Shown one piece after another: positions 45,666-55,305 of a DNA stretch of 64,000 nucleotides (positions are counted from its first letter, which is position 1; each line of letters opens with the position of its first letter). The notes beneath the pieces were generated by a model. The model was not told where the DNA came from. It ran no database searches and worked only from the letters and a program-made list of their open reading frames with translations. Both the position numbers and the translations under genes were made by a program. The DNA is taken from positions 124,001 to 188,000 of the forward strand of contig RIAZ01000004.1 in assembly GCA_003762615.1 (NCBI GenBank), written 5' to 3'. This DNA is from Muribaculaceae bacterium Isolate-037 (Harlan). Its GTDB lineage: Bacteria; Bacteroidota; Bacteroidia; Bacteroidales; Muribaculaceae.

Positions 45666-47999
45666 TTATTTCTTATTGATATCGGTTTCAAGGATATAAA
45701 CTGAAGTCGGTTTCTTATCAAGAGACACCTCTCCATCACCTTGATAGGTTTTCTGTACGAACATGTGAAGTTTCCGTTCATTCTTCCAAAGTTCGGTATC
45801 TAATGAAGGTTCCCATGCCTCTACTCCAAATACTGTTAAATCAGATGTTGTCCAATCACCGTTTGCGCCATTATTTGTGTGAGCCAGGGATACTACGCTC
45901 CCTCTCTCAGCATCACGATAAATCACTCCTATAAAATCATTGTCAACTACAACCCGAGGACGGGATATCGGAATCATTTTTGTACCACCGCCCGAAAGTG
46001 AGAATGGAGAGGTTCGATTGGATATCTCACGATGTTTCCATTCCTTACCGTCATGCCATATAAGACGATATTGAGGCACGTCAGAATCTTCCGATCTCCA
46101 ATAGGATACGATGTATGGATTGGAATCGCGGTCAGCCGTCATTGAGGTTTGATTTATAAGTTCGGAATTCTGAGGTATACTACAGGCAAATTCGGAATTG
46201 GATAGGGTAATTGGTAAGGAATATGGAGTGTTGTCAGACTTCAGCCAAGTCTTGCCACCATCTTTTGATTTAGCATAACACATGTCATGATTTGTCTCAA
46301 CCAGCCATGTCTCACGCCATACCCATGACACATGGATCACGTCATTCTCATCAATATATAATTGCCAGTATGGGCTGCGTTGTTCCTCTCCGTCAATAAG
46401 GGAATCCTGCACCCGAATCCATTTCTTATCATTCACAACATAACGGTTGATTGCCATGTTGCCACGTCCGGAGGCACCCGAACGGTATACGAACAGTAGA
46501 TCTCCATTTGATAAGGAATAGAATTCCGGATATGTGACATTATTTTCATCAATTCCTGTCATAGGTGAAATCTCTCCGAGCTCCAGACTGCCGGGCTTAA
46601 GACTTTTGGCATAATGAAGAGGATGACCGTGGTGATCAAAAGCAACATGTAGATAGCCTTCTCCATCCGCACCTATGCTTATTATATTATGCCCGTCCTT
46701 TACGTTTCCTTTGTATTGAGTCTTATGTATCGTCCAGTTATCTGAGTTAAGCTTGCGTTTAGCCAAAGTGACGTATCCCTCTGGATCATAGAAAGCGATA
46801 TATTGATTATCTTTATGGGTAACTACAGAATTTGCCCGGAATACGGCCGTATTTACAGATGTGCCACTATAACCCTCTCCGATTTCATAAAGTTTGGTAT
46901 CTCCTGCCTCAGTGGATATGCCGTCATATCTGATTTCCGGAACGCCATTGATGTCAAAAGAGATTGGAAGCCATAGATGTCGGGAATCAGGGAGATTCTT
47001 TGGATTCCAAATATCTGCCATAAAAATCAAAGCACTATCATTTTCAAGGATGTAAGTACCCTGTGCCTTAAATGTTATCTCTGCTTCAGGACCTTTGCAT
47101 GGATTAGGCATTATATGCCAATCTCCCATAATATTGTCAGCCCACATCATCCTTGCCTCATTAGGAGCCCATCCGGTACATCCTGATGTAATCATCCAAT
47201 ATTTGCCATCTTTTTTAAATATTGTGGGAGCTTCATTGTGCCCACCCGGAAATATACGGATATATTTCCCCGTATGCTTTGTAAAAGATTTGTCGAGTTC
47301 AGCAATTTGTAGAGTGAGGTTATCCTCAGAAGAATAGATATGATAAGCCTTGCCATCGTCATCTACAAACAGAGTCATGTCGCGGGCCATCTGTCCACCT
47401 TTACAGTCTCTGAAAGTAAACAAGCCGTTTTCAATCTCTTTCCTCCACTCAGGAGTCCACCATTCCATCTTTAGTTTTTCATCATCCGGTTTCAGCGATT
47501 TATCAAGATTTATAGGTAGCTTCCCGGCATTGACGCGTCCGCTTCTGATAGGCTTGAATGGACCGAGAGGATTGTCAGCAACAGCTACGGCAGTCTGGGC
47601 GGCAGCATATCCTTTCCCTTTAAGTTCATGATGAAACCACATTACATATTTTCCTGTTTTGGGGTTGTAAATCACTTTAGGTCGTTCAATAGTGGAACCA
47701 CGTTCAACTATTGCTCCGGATTCATCACTTACGCGCATGACAATGCCTTTGTTTTCCCAATTCTTTAAATCCTTGGAAACGTAGCATGCGACACCTTCCT
47801 GCGGTGCATTTACACCACGATGTTCGCCATACCAATAGAAAGTTCCGTTTTGATCTTTAAGAATGCCTCCACCATGACAATTTATATGATTGCCGTCGGA
47901 ATCCTGCCATATTCCACCTTTATCTGGGGCAATCTTGGCACTTCCGATTCCGATAGACAGAATGAGAGACATAAATGAGAGGGATAGTTTTGTTAACAT
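45666..47999 (-). CDS. Glycoside hydrolase family 43 (exo-beta-1,3-galactanase-like) fused to a BNR_4 beta-propeller
   Basis: 777 residues, exported (signal peptide 1-20). N-terminal GH43 domain about 25-365: CHGGGILKDQNGTFYWYGEH, IERPKVIYNPKTGKYVMW, GHNEAPTIFKKDGKYWMI and SGCTGWAPNEARM closely resemble the exo-beta-1,3-galactanase group. Candidate catalytic residues by analogy with characterised members are Glu105, Glu256 and Gln313. The C-terminal BNR_4-type propeller (about 378-765) has the His-rich motif GYLHVAFDHHGHPLHYAKS. Propellers of this kind include glucuronan/ulvan-type lyases and enzymes acting on Rha-GlcA caps. It follows the HTCS gene by 24 bases and is likely co-transcribed with it. 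Substrate assignment is inference. Confidence 0.85.
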   Translation of the reverse strand: MLTKLSLSFMSLILSIGIGSAKIAPDKGGIWQDSDGNHINCHGGGILKDQNGTFYWYGEHRGVNAPQEGVACYVSKDLKNWENKGIVMRVSDESGAIVERGSTIERPKVIYNPKTGKYVMWFHHELKGKGYAAAQTAVAVADNPLGPFKPIRSGRVNAGKLPINLDKSLKPDDEKLKMEWWTPEWRKEIENGLFTFRDCKGGQMARDMTLFVDDDGKAYHIYSSEDNLTLQIAELDKSFTKHTGKYIRIFPGGHNEAPTIFKKDGKYWMITSGCTGWAPNEARMMWADNIMGDWHIMPNPCKGPEAEITFKAQGTYILENDSALIFMADIWNPKNLPDSRHLWLPISFDINGVPEIRYDGISTEAGDTKLYEIGEGYSGTSVNTAVFRANSVVTHKDNQYIAFYDPEGYVTLAKRKLNSDNWTIHKTQYKGNVKDGHNIISIGADGEGYLHVAFDHHGHPLHYAKSLKPGSLELGEISPMTGIDENNVTYPEFYSLSNGDLLFVYRSGASGRGNMAINRYVVNDKKWIRVQDSLIDGEEQRSPYWQLYIDENDVIHVSWVWRETWLVETNHDMCYAKSKDGGKTWLKSDNTPYSLPITLSNSEFACSIPQNSELINQTSMTADRDSNPYIVSYWRSEDSDVPQYRLIWHDGKEWKHREISNRTSPFSLSGGGTKMIPISRPRVVVDNDFIGVIYRDAERGSVVSLAHTNNGANGDWTTSDLTVFGVEAWEPSLDTELWKNERKLHMFVQKTYQGDGEVSLDKKPTSVYILETDINKK

Positions 48000-48023
48000 G
48001 AGATAAGAGGTTATTAAGAAGTA

Positions 48024-51000
48024 TTAATTTTGTTGATCTGTTCTATTTTGAATGAATTCAGAGGGAGTGATGCCAAATTCCTTCTTGAACACTCTTCTGA
48101 AGTAGGATATGCTGTTGAATCCGGTAAGGAATGGAATTTCATTTATAGCCACATTCTCACTTTTGAGAAGCTGCACAGCCCTTGTCAGTTTAATTTTACG
48201 GATAAATTCATTTGGAGTCAATCCGGTAATGCCTTTCACTTTTCGGTATAGAGTGGAGTGGCTCATACACATCTTATCAGTAAGGAACGGCATATCCATA
48301 TCCTCCATCTCAATATTATCTTCCACCACCATTCTTAGTTTTGAGATAAAGTTCCTGTCAAGTATTGAAAGATTATTCTCTTTGACAATCTCTTTATCGG
48401 AAACATCTTCTTTCGAAATAGTTACCCCAGCATCAGAAATGGTGTTCTGTCCGGAATTAGGTTCAGAAAGAAGGCGTAGAGCAAGGTTGTGCCGAGCCTT
48501 CAATATGTTGTTTATTCGAGATTGAAGTAATTTTATACTGAAAGGTTTTGTAATGTAGGAGTCTGCCCCGGAATTATATCCCTCTTCCTTATCAAGTAGC
48601 GAATCTTTTGCGGTGAGAAGAATCACAGGGATATGACTTGTTGCAACATCCGATTTTATAGCATGACATAGTTCGATTCCATCCATGACGGGCATCATTA
48701 TGTCGCTGATGACAATATCCGGGAAGTTTGCTTTCACAGAATCAAGTCCCTCCTTACCATTGGACGCACATATTACATTATAAGTATCTGCAAATGAACT
48801 TGCAATATAATCCTTCACATCTTCATCATCTTCAACAATCAGTATGGTCAGACGTTCAGACTGTATATTTATATCAGGTCTTACGGTTACGTCGGCAGTC
48901 TCATTATCTCCGGATATATCCTTATGTATTGCATTCGGATAGTTATTATCAATAAGAAGACTTACGGTGAAAGAGCTTCCTTTGCCTTGTTCGGACGAGA
49001 CAGAAATCAATCCCTCATGTAGTTCCACAAGGTTCTGAGTTAGAGCAAGTCCTATACCGGTCCCCGCCACTTTTTTATTATGATTTGCTTGATAATATCG
49101 TTTGAATATGTGAGGAAGGATTTCCGGAGATATTCCTTCGCCGGTATCAGATACGGTAATATCGATATATCTCAAGCAATTGCGTTCATGTTCGCTTACT
49201 GAAAGAGTGATCCCTCCCTTCTTGGTGTATTTCATAGCATTCCCAAGAAGATTATTCAGGATTATATTGATCATTTCCGGGTCGTAATACATATCTTGTT
49301 CTTCCGGCATATTGATTGCAATAACAATGTTTACATCCTTATTGCTGTTGAGTTCCTTAAACCGGAGTCCAATTTCCCTGACAAAATTAACAAGATTGCC
49401 ACGACATACCTCAAGTTTGCGATTTCTGGTCTCTGTTTTCCGGAATTCCAATATCCCGTTTATTAGATTCAGAAGCCGCATTGAGCTTGTGCGTATAGTA
49501 TGCAATTTCTTACGATGTTCGTCCCTTATGTCAGGATCATTAATAAGATCCTCTATCGGGCCTATTATTAAAGAAAGGGGAGTGCGTAATTCATGAGTAA
49601 TATTGGTGTAGAATGCCATTCTTTCTTCATTGAGAAGCTGGCTGTTGATTCTGCTCTCCTTTTCTACATCAAGATTCTTCTCAAGATTTAGTTTATACTT
49701 ATAAAAATAGGTAAACAAACACACTATTATAATGAGCGACAGAAGATATAGCATCTTTGCCCACCATGTCAGATATAATGGGGGTGTTATGGTAATTGTT
49801 AATAACTGTGTTGGCTCTGACCATTCTCCTCCATTGATTTTCCGACTGATAATGAATACGTATTTCCCGGGTTTCATATTGCGATATATCGCCTCATATT
49901 CCGGATTTAGATTCATCCAAGTCTCATTCACACCTTCCATCCTGTATCTTATCTCAGAATTTAGAGCAACAGATATATCCGGTATATTTAGTTTAATCCT
50001 GAACGTATTGAGATTATGTGGTAGCCGTATTTTGTCGGAGACTATAGGTATTGAGATTTCTAAGTCGTTATTGCCATTATCCTTGTCATGAGCTATGATA
50101 TTGTTGATAATCAACTTATCATTATTCCCCATATTCCCATCCAATCTTTCCGGATTGAACAGTGCTAATCCATTAAGAGAGCCGAACAATACCCATCCTT
50201 TGAAAAAAGATGCACTTGACTCAATAAATGCTTTCATATCGGAATTCCCGGCATGGTTGCATATAAATATAGAGTCATTTATGTCGCATGAGAATATTCC
50301 CTCCTCTGCCGTCATCCAGATTTTCCGGTCATGGTCTTCGATCAAAGCCTTTATATTTGTGCTTGTGGAATTTGCCGGCATATCGCATTTGATAATCCTA
50401 TTAAAATTACCATTCTCTATTTTTGCAACACCTTCACGGGTAGCCACCCAGATATTCCCTTTGGAATCCATAAAAAGAGAGTTGACGCTATTTGTCGGTA
50501 ATCCGTCTTTTTTAAGCAAATGGCATATCGGTCTGTTTTCTTTGTTGAAGACAACAATTCCTTTGCCGAAAGTGGCGATTAAGATGTTGCCGGAATTGTC
50601 GTTTAATATAGATGTGATATACTTGTCGGGCAGCACCTCATTAATTTCATAAATCGGATATGCCGACATATTATTATTGATTACGTATACACCATTATGT
50701 GTGCCAACTAACAAGCCCCGATCTTTATCTTTGAAAAAACATCTGACTTCCGGATCAATACCATTGATTTTGGTGAAAAGACCATTTTGGGAATCAAATA
50801 GATATGCCCCGTCATTACTCGTTCCAAGAAGGATCATTCCATTGTCGATAGCATTAATGGCTCTTATCGGAGTGTTCTGTCCTGTCGATGAGGAGGGAAG
50901 TTTATATATTATAGGGAAAAAATTCCCTATTTTTGCAAATTCACGATCACCACCAATCCAGATACCATTTTCAGAGTCATTGGCAAGACTCCAAACAGCC

Positions 51001-52100
51001 GGGTGTGACAATTTACTGCCTTTCGGTCTGAATATTGAGATCATTCGGAAGAAAGGTGGGGTATTACAGACCACATCAATACCATCACTATAGTATCCGA
51101 TCCATTTGTTCCCGAACGAATCTTCAAAAATGGATGTTGATGCAGTGGAATATAGATTACCATCCGGATCAAAACCGGATGAGGGAGTCAGATTCTTAAA
51201 GGTATAAATTCCTCTCTTTTGATCATCTCTTGAGAGTATGCTTACACCTCCTTTAGAAGTGGCAATCCACAGGTCACCATTTTTCATGAGAGATATAGCT
51301 TTTACTTGTCCCGGCAATAGCGAATCAGGAGAATCATTGTGAAATATGGATGTGAATTTCTTATTTGTCGGATTAAAACGAGACAGACCATTTTCAGTCC
51401 CTAACCACACCATACCGTCATTATCTATACAAATGGAATAAACAGTATTACCGGATATGGATTCGGGATTATTCGCATCATGCATGAAATTCTCAAAATT
51501 CATAGACTTGAGATCTAAAGATGAGAATCCGGTGTTTTCATGTCCTATATATAATTTACCATCGTCACTCTCCATTGAACACCATACAGGAAGTGGAAAA
51601 TTCTTAGGAATACTTCTGAATATACGTTCGACATTGCCGGTAGCCGGATCCAGCTTTTCCGGAGGCATGTGGTAGTGAGTGATCCATATCTTGTTGTCGG
51701 AAGATATGGATAATCCTGTCACATCAGAAGTGAGTATTTCTCCCTTGAATTCGGAAATCTTATCAGTAGAATAATCATAAATGCAGATTCCGTTATATCG
51801 TGTGCCAATCCATAGCTTGTCGGGATTTATGGGATCTTTTACCACACAATTAAGTTCATTACTTGAAAGTCCGGAATTCTCTTTTGTAAAACGTGAGAAA
51901 GCTGTCCCATCAAACCGATTCAATCCATTTCCGGTCACTACCCATACAAAACCATGTCCATCCTGACCAATCCCTCTGACGTAATTACTGTTTAGTCCGT
52001 TAGAATGATCCAAATGATGGATGTATGGTTGCTCACTTCTGGAATGAGGTGCCAGCCATAAAGATAATAGTAAGATTAGATATAAAGTATATTGTCTCAT
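48024..52100 (-). CDS. Hybrid two-component system sensor-regulator (HTCS)
   Basis: One-protein signalling system of Bacteroidetes that senses a glycan fragment in the periplasm and activates nearby genes. 1358 residues: signal peptide; two-propeller Reg_prop sensor region about 25-690 (repeats of the type GNIWVATREGVAKIENG); Y_Y_Y domain about 700-780; one membrane helix about 790-812 (AKMLYLLSLIIIVCLF); HisKA with phospho-His in NITHELRTPLSL; HATPase_c with GTGIGLALTQNLV; receiver domain with phospho-Asp in IVISDIMMPVMDG; AraC-type HTH at the end (GFNSISYFRRVFKKEFGITP). It lies between the GH43-BNR_4 gene and the divergent GH105-DUF2264 gene, the presumed targets. Confidence 0.95.
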   Translation of the reverse strand: MRQYTLYLILLLSLWLAPHSRSEQPYIHHLDHSNGLNSNYVRGIGQDGHGFVWVVTGNGLNRFDGTAFSRFTKENSGLSSNELNCVVKDPINPDKLWIGTRYNGICIYDYSTDKISEFKGEILTSDVTGLSISSDNKIWITHYHMPPEKLDPATGNVERIFRSIPKNFPLPVWCSMESDDGKLYIGHENTGFSSLDLKSMNFENFMHDANNPESISGNTVYSICIDNDGMVWLGTENGLSRFNPTNKKFTSIFHNDSPDSLLPGQVKAISLMKNGDLWIATSKGGVSILSRDDQKRGIYTFKNLTPSSGFDPDGNLYSTASTSIFEDSFGNKWIGYYSDGIDVVCNTPPFFRMISIFRPKGSKLSHPAVWSLANDSENGIWIGGDREFAKIGNFFPIIYKLPSSSTGQNTPIRAINAIDNGMILLGTSNDGAYLFDSQNGLFTKINGIDPEVRCFFKDKDRGLLVGTHNGVYVINNNMSAYPIYEINEVLPDKYITSILNDNSGNILIATFGKGIVVFNKENRPICHLLKKDGLPTNSVNSLFMDSKGNIWVATREGVAKIENGNFNRIIKCDMPANSTSTNIKALIEDHDRKIWMTAEEGIFSCDINDSIFICNHAGNSDMKAFIESSASFFKGWVLFGSLNGLALFNPERLDGNMGNNDKLIINNIIAHDKDNGNNDLEISIPIVSDKIRLPHNLNTFRIKLNIPDISVALNSEIRYRMEGVNETWMNLNPEYEAIYRNMKPGKYVFIISRKINGGEWSEPTQLLTITITPPLYLTWWAKMLYLLSLIIIVCLFTYFYKYKLNLEKNLDVEKESRINSQLLNEERMAFYTNITHELRTPLSLIIGPIEDLINDPDIRDEHRKKLHTIRTSSMRLLNLINGILEFRKTETRNRKLEVCRGNLVNFVREIGLRFKELNSNKDVNIVIAINMPEEQDMYYDPEMINIILNNLLGNAMKYTKKGGITLSVSEHERNCLRYIDITVSDTGEGISPEILPHIFKRYYQANHNKKVAGTGIGLALTQNLVELHEGLISVSSEQGKGSSFTVSLLIDNNYPNAIHKDISGDNETADVTVRPDINIQSERLTILIVEDDEDVKDYIASSFADTYNVICASNGKEGLDSVKANFPDIVISDIMMPVMDGIELCHAIKSDVATSHIPVILLTAKDSLLDKEEGYNSGADSYITKPFSIKLLQSRINNILKARHNLALRLLSEPNSGQNTISDAGVTISKEDVSDKEIVKENNLSILDRNFISKLRMVVEDNIEMEDMDMPFLTDKMCMSHSTLYRKVKGITGLTPNEFIRKIKLTRAVQLLKSENVAINEIPFLTGFNSISYFRRVFKKEFGITPSEFIQNRTDQQN

Positions 52101-52171
52101 TTTTTCAGGATTTCGAGAAGTATAGACAACTTCAAAAGCTAATTAATCAAAAGATATTGATAATACCTTTA

Positions 52172-52179
52172 CAAAATTA
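52172..52179 (-). promoter_or_regulatory. -7 promoter box of the HTCS gene
   Basis: Minus strand TAATTTTG, 71 bases before the HTCS ATG. The 283-base divergent region should also hold the HTCS binding site, which I could not identify. Confidence 0.55.
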
Positions 52180-52349
52180 TGAATAAATTCGGAGAGAATG
52201 TATAACATATCGTTCAGAAATGTTTCTTATCTGTCAAAATTCATGGGAGAATAGTCCGGATTATTCAAAAAAGGGGTGTAATACGTATTATTGAAATATA
52301 TTTGCGTTATTTTGACATATAAATGAATTGAAGAGTCAACTCGATACAT

Positions 52350-52357
52350 TAATTTTG
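52350..52357 (+). promoter_or_regulatory. -7 promoter box of the GH105-DUF2264 gene
   Basis: TAATTTTG preceded at 19 bases by ATTG, 26 bases before the ATG at 52384. Confidence 0.6.
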
Positions 52358-52383
52358 TAAAACAATAACATCATGAAGCATAT

Positions 52384-54720
52384 ATGAATATGAACAACAG
52401 ATTAAAATCTATACCATTTGTCGTGGGGACACTGGTAATGTCATTCGGTGTGAGTGGTGCTCCGAAGCAGTCGGATCCGTTGAAAGAAGCATCGGAAGTA
52501 CGCTTGATCATATCAAAGGTGAATAATTACTGGCAGTCTAATAATAAGGCTGAGGTTAATCCATTTTGGCATCATGCCGCTTATCATACCGGGAATATGG
52601 AGGCTTATCGTCTTACAGGTAATGAGGATTGGCTTGATTATTCGCAGCGATGGGCTGAGCATAATGAGTGGAAAGGCGCGAAGAGCAATGACCGCAGTAA
52701 GTGGAAGTATAATTATGGAGAGACGGATGAGCACGTGCTTTTCGGCGATTGGCAGATATGTTTCCAGACATACGCCGACCTCTACAACATCCTTCCCGAT
52801 GATCGCCGCATAAGTCGTGCGCGTGAGGTTATGGAATATGAGATGTCGACACCTGCTAATGATTACTGGTGGTGGGCTGATGGACTTTATATGGTTATGC
52901 CCGTAATGACAAAGCTGTATAAGATCACCGGGAATAACAGATACCTTGACAAACTATATGAGTATATCACATTCTCAGATAGCATCATGTTTGATCCGGA
53001 GGAGAATCTGTATTACAGAGATGCAAAATACACTTATCCCAAACATAAGAGTGCGAATGGCAAGAAAGATTTTTGGGCACGTGGTGACGGATGGGTTCTT
53101 GCCGGACTTGCGAAAGTGCTACAGGATTTACCCACGGAATATAAACACCGAGACTTTTTTGAGCGTCGCTATAAGGATATGGCTTCAGCAGTGGTGGCTT
53201 GTCAGCAACCGGAAGGGTATTGGAGTCGGTCAATGTATGACGAGGCACATGCACCCGGCCCGGAGACTTCAGGCACAGCATTCTTTACTTACGGATTGCT
53301 TTGGGGTATCAATAATGGTTATCTTACGGATACTAAATATAAGGAGTCTGCTCAGAAGGGCTGGAATTACCTGAAGAATAAGGCACTTCAGAAGGATGGT
53401 CGTGTAGGTTATGTGCAACCTATAGGAGAGAAGGCGATACCGGGTCAGGTGGTGGATGCAAAATCTACGGCAGATTTTGGAGTCGGAGCATTCCTGCTTG
53501 CCGCTTGTGAGTATGTAAGGATGCTTGAGTCTGCGAATAATTCAGATAGGGCTTATTGGTTAGATCTATTGAATAAGATAGCATATCCGGTTCTTAGCAA
53601 TATGTCGAAAGGGGAACTTCAGAAGAATATGCAGGTTGAGGTAAGTCCTAATTGGGATGGACGTAATAAGAAAGTCACATATATGGAGACGTTCGGACGC
53701 CTTATGGCGGGTATCGCACCATGGCTTGCTCTTCCCGATGATGACACGGCTGAGGGTAAGAAAAGGAAGGAGCTTCGCGACATGGCACTTGCATCCTACC
53801 GTAATGCAGTAGATCCGTCAAGTCCGGATTGCCTTTTGTGGCAGGGGGAGGGTCAGGCTCTCGTGGATGCCGCTTACGTGGCAGAGAGTTTTCTGAGAGG
53901 ATATGATGCCCTCTGGATGCCTCTTGATGAAGTGACGAAAAAACGGTATATAGATGCATTCTCCAATATGCGCCATATTGATCCACCTTACACGAACTGG
54001 GTTCTTTTTTCATCCACAATAGAGAGTTTTCTTGCAAAAGCCGGAGCATATTGCGATGACTATCGGGTGAACTCTGCAATACGCAAAGTCAATGAATGGT
54101 ATGTCGGTGATGGCTGGTATGCCGACGGACCATCTTTTGCCTACGACTATTATAGCAGCTACGTTTTCCATCCGATGCTTTTAGAGACTCTTCAGGCGAT
54201 GAAGGATGCCGGAAAATATACACGCATCCATTATGGAAAGTATTATGATAAGGCTTTGAAAAGAGCACAGAAGTTCTCTATTGTACTTGAACGTATGATT
54301 TCTCCGGAAGGTACGTTCCCTGTGTTCGGACGTTCCATTCCATACAGGATGGCGACTCTTCAGCCGCTTGCATTAATGGCATGGTATGAGAAACTTCCGT
54401 CAGGACTTACCAACGGTCAGGTGCGTTCAGCGTTGACAGCGGTTATGAAGCGTATGTTTGACGGAAGAGAGAACTTTAATGATGGCGGGTTCCTAACTAT
54501 TGGGTTTGCGGGCAGACAGCCGAATATTGCTGACTGGTATACCAATAACGGCTCCTTATACATGACCTCTTTGTCGTTCCTCCCTCTCGGACTGCCCGCC
54601 ACACATCCTTTCTGGACAGATGCTCCACAGGATTGGACAAACAGAAAGGCATGGGGAGGGAAACCCTTCCCGAAAGACCATCATTGGGATGATGGAAATA
54701 ATATCAAAGACCTATTCTGA
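52384..54720 (+). CDS. GH105 unsaturated uronyl hydrolase fused to DUF2264 domain
   Basis: 778 residues, exported (MNMNNRLKSIPFVVGTLVMS signal peptide, cleavage near residue 25). Residues about 35-385 form a GH105 (alpha/alpha)6 barrel: NPFWHHAAYHTGNMEAYRLT, the catalytic-Asp motif NDYWWWADGLYMVMPV (Asp166) and WARGDGWVLAGLAKVL. GH105 enzymes remove 4,5-unsaturated uronic acids left by polysaccharide lyases. Residues about 400-770 match DUF2264 (YMETFGRLMAGIAPWLALP; WQGEGQALVDAAYVAESFLRG), which I recall as CAZy GH154 beta-glucuronidase; this needs checking. The fusion would handle both unsaturated and saturated glucuronic acid ends. Divergent from the HTCS gene. Confidence 0.88.
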   Translation: MNMNNRLKSIPFVVGTLVMSFGVSGAPKQSDPLKEASEVRLIISKVNNYWQSNNKAEVNPFWHHAAYHTGNMEAYRLTGNEDWLDYSQRWAEHNEWKGAKSNDRSKWKYNYGETDEHVLFGDWQICFQTYADLYNILPDDRRISRAREVMEYEMSTPANDYWWWADGLYMVMPVMTKLYKITGNNRYLDKLYEYITFSDSIMFDPEENLYYRDAKYTYPKHKSANGKKDFWARGDGWVLAGLAKVLQDLPTEYKHRDFFERRYKDMASAVVACQQPEGYWSRSMYDEAHAPGPETSGTAFFTYGLLWGINNGYLTDTKYKESAQKGWNYLKNKALQKDGRVGYVQPIGEKAIPGQVVDAKSTADFGVGAFLLAACEYVRMLESANNSDRAYWLDLLNKIAYPVLSNMSKGELQKNMQVEVSPNWDGRNKKVTYMETFGRLMAGIAPWLALPDDDTAEGKKRKELRDMALASYRNAVDPSSPDCLLWQGEGQALVDAAYVAESFLRGYDALWMPLDEVTKKRYIDAFSNMRHIDPPYTNWVLFSSTIESFLAKAGAYCDDYRVNSAIRKVNEWYVGDGWYADGPSFAYDYYSSYVFHPMLLETLQAMKDAGKYTRIHYGKYYDKALKRAQKFSIVLERMISPEGTFPVFGRSIPYRMATLQPLALMAWYEKLPSGLTNGQVRSALTAVMKRMFDGRENFNDGGFLTIGFAGRQPNIADWYTNNGSLYMTSLSFLPLGLPATHPFWTDAPQDWTNRKAWGGKPFPKDHHWDDGNNIKDLF

Positions 54721-54857
54721 CGTTTATATTTCTCATATTTTTACGAAGAAATAAAAGAATAAAAAGAAATTTTTGGTTCTTATAAATTTAAACTATCCGG
54801 TAAAAATTAATTTCTTTTATTTCTTTGAATTCTTCGTGAACATCAATTCTTAGTAAG

Positions 54858-54906
54858 GAGAGCGCGGAGCTTTTGCTGTATTTTATGGCAGAAGTTCCGC
54901 GCTCTC
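54858..54906 (+). terminator. GC-rich hairpin after the GH105-DUF2264 gene
   Basis: GAGAGCGCGGA pairs perfectly with TCCGCGCTCTC. No T run follows, so termination strength is uncertain. Confidence 0.6.
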
Positions 54907-54977
54907 TGCGTTATAGTGGGTTAATATTTACATAATATTTGTAATTATTAACTATAATTTAACACAAATTAACAATC

Positions 54978-54985
54978 GGGGGGGG
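54978..54985 (+). repeat. Eight-G homopolymer tract beside a promoter box
   Basis: Eight consecutive G in otherwise AT-rich DNA, ending 19 bases before the -7 box at 55005. This is where the -33 element would sit. A change in tract length would alter promoter geometry. Confidence 0.85.
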
Positions 54986-55004
54986 TAAAACGAGATTTTT
55001 ATAC

Positions 55005-55012
55005 TAATTTTG
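55005..55012 (+). promoter_or_regulatory. -7 promoter box upstream of the PEGA-protein operon
   Basis: TAATTTTG, leaving a leader of about 290 bases that contains the palindrome at 55164-55198. The -33 position falls in the G tract rather than in a TTTG. Confidence 0.5.
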
Positions 55013-55163
55013 ATTTCTAAATGACTAATATCAATAAATTTTGTTGATGTGGTATTAAATTTCTATTGGATTTAAGATTGATGTGAACATATCTGAAGGG
55101 GTAGACTTTCTATATTTTCGCTTTCATACTTACCATTTACCAGACTCAATAACCACTACTTCT

Positions 55164-55198
55164 GTTATAGTTGATGCCTTAAAGGCATCAACTATAAC
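55164..55198. repeat. Perfect 17-bp palindrome in the leader of the PEGA-protein operon
   Basis: GTTATAGTTGATGCCTT and AAGGCATCAACTATAAC flank a single A. It is not followed by T residues, so it is more likely an operator, an RNA hairpin in the leader, or a remnant of an insertion than a terminator. Confidence 0.85.
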
Positions 55199-55305
55199 AC
55201 CGGAAAATTCATTGAAGCGGATCGAAATATTGTCATTTTATTTAATTGAGGTTTAGAAAACTTCATTATCAAGGAAAAACTAATCAAATATAATGAAACC
55301 GATTT

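Larger units (their letters stand above)
54721..55305 (+). other. 585-base gene-free region before the surface-protein cluster
   Basis: No ORF of note. In order it holds: an AT-rich imperfect inverted repeat (about 54745-54842), a GC-rich hairpin (54858-54906), a G8 tract (54978-54985), a -7 box (55005-55012), and a perfect palindrome (55164-55198). This density of elements marks a regulatory region for the downstream genes. Confidence 0.7.
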
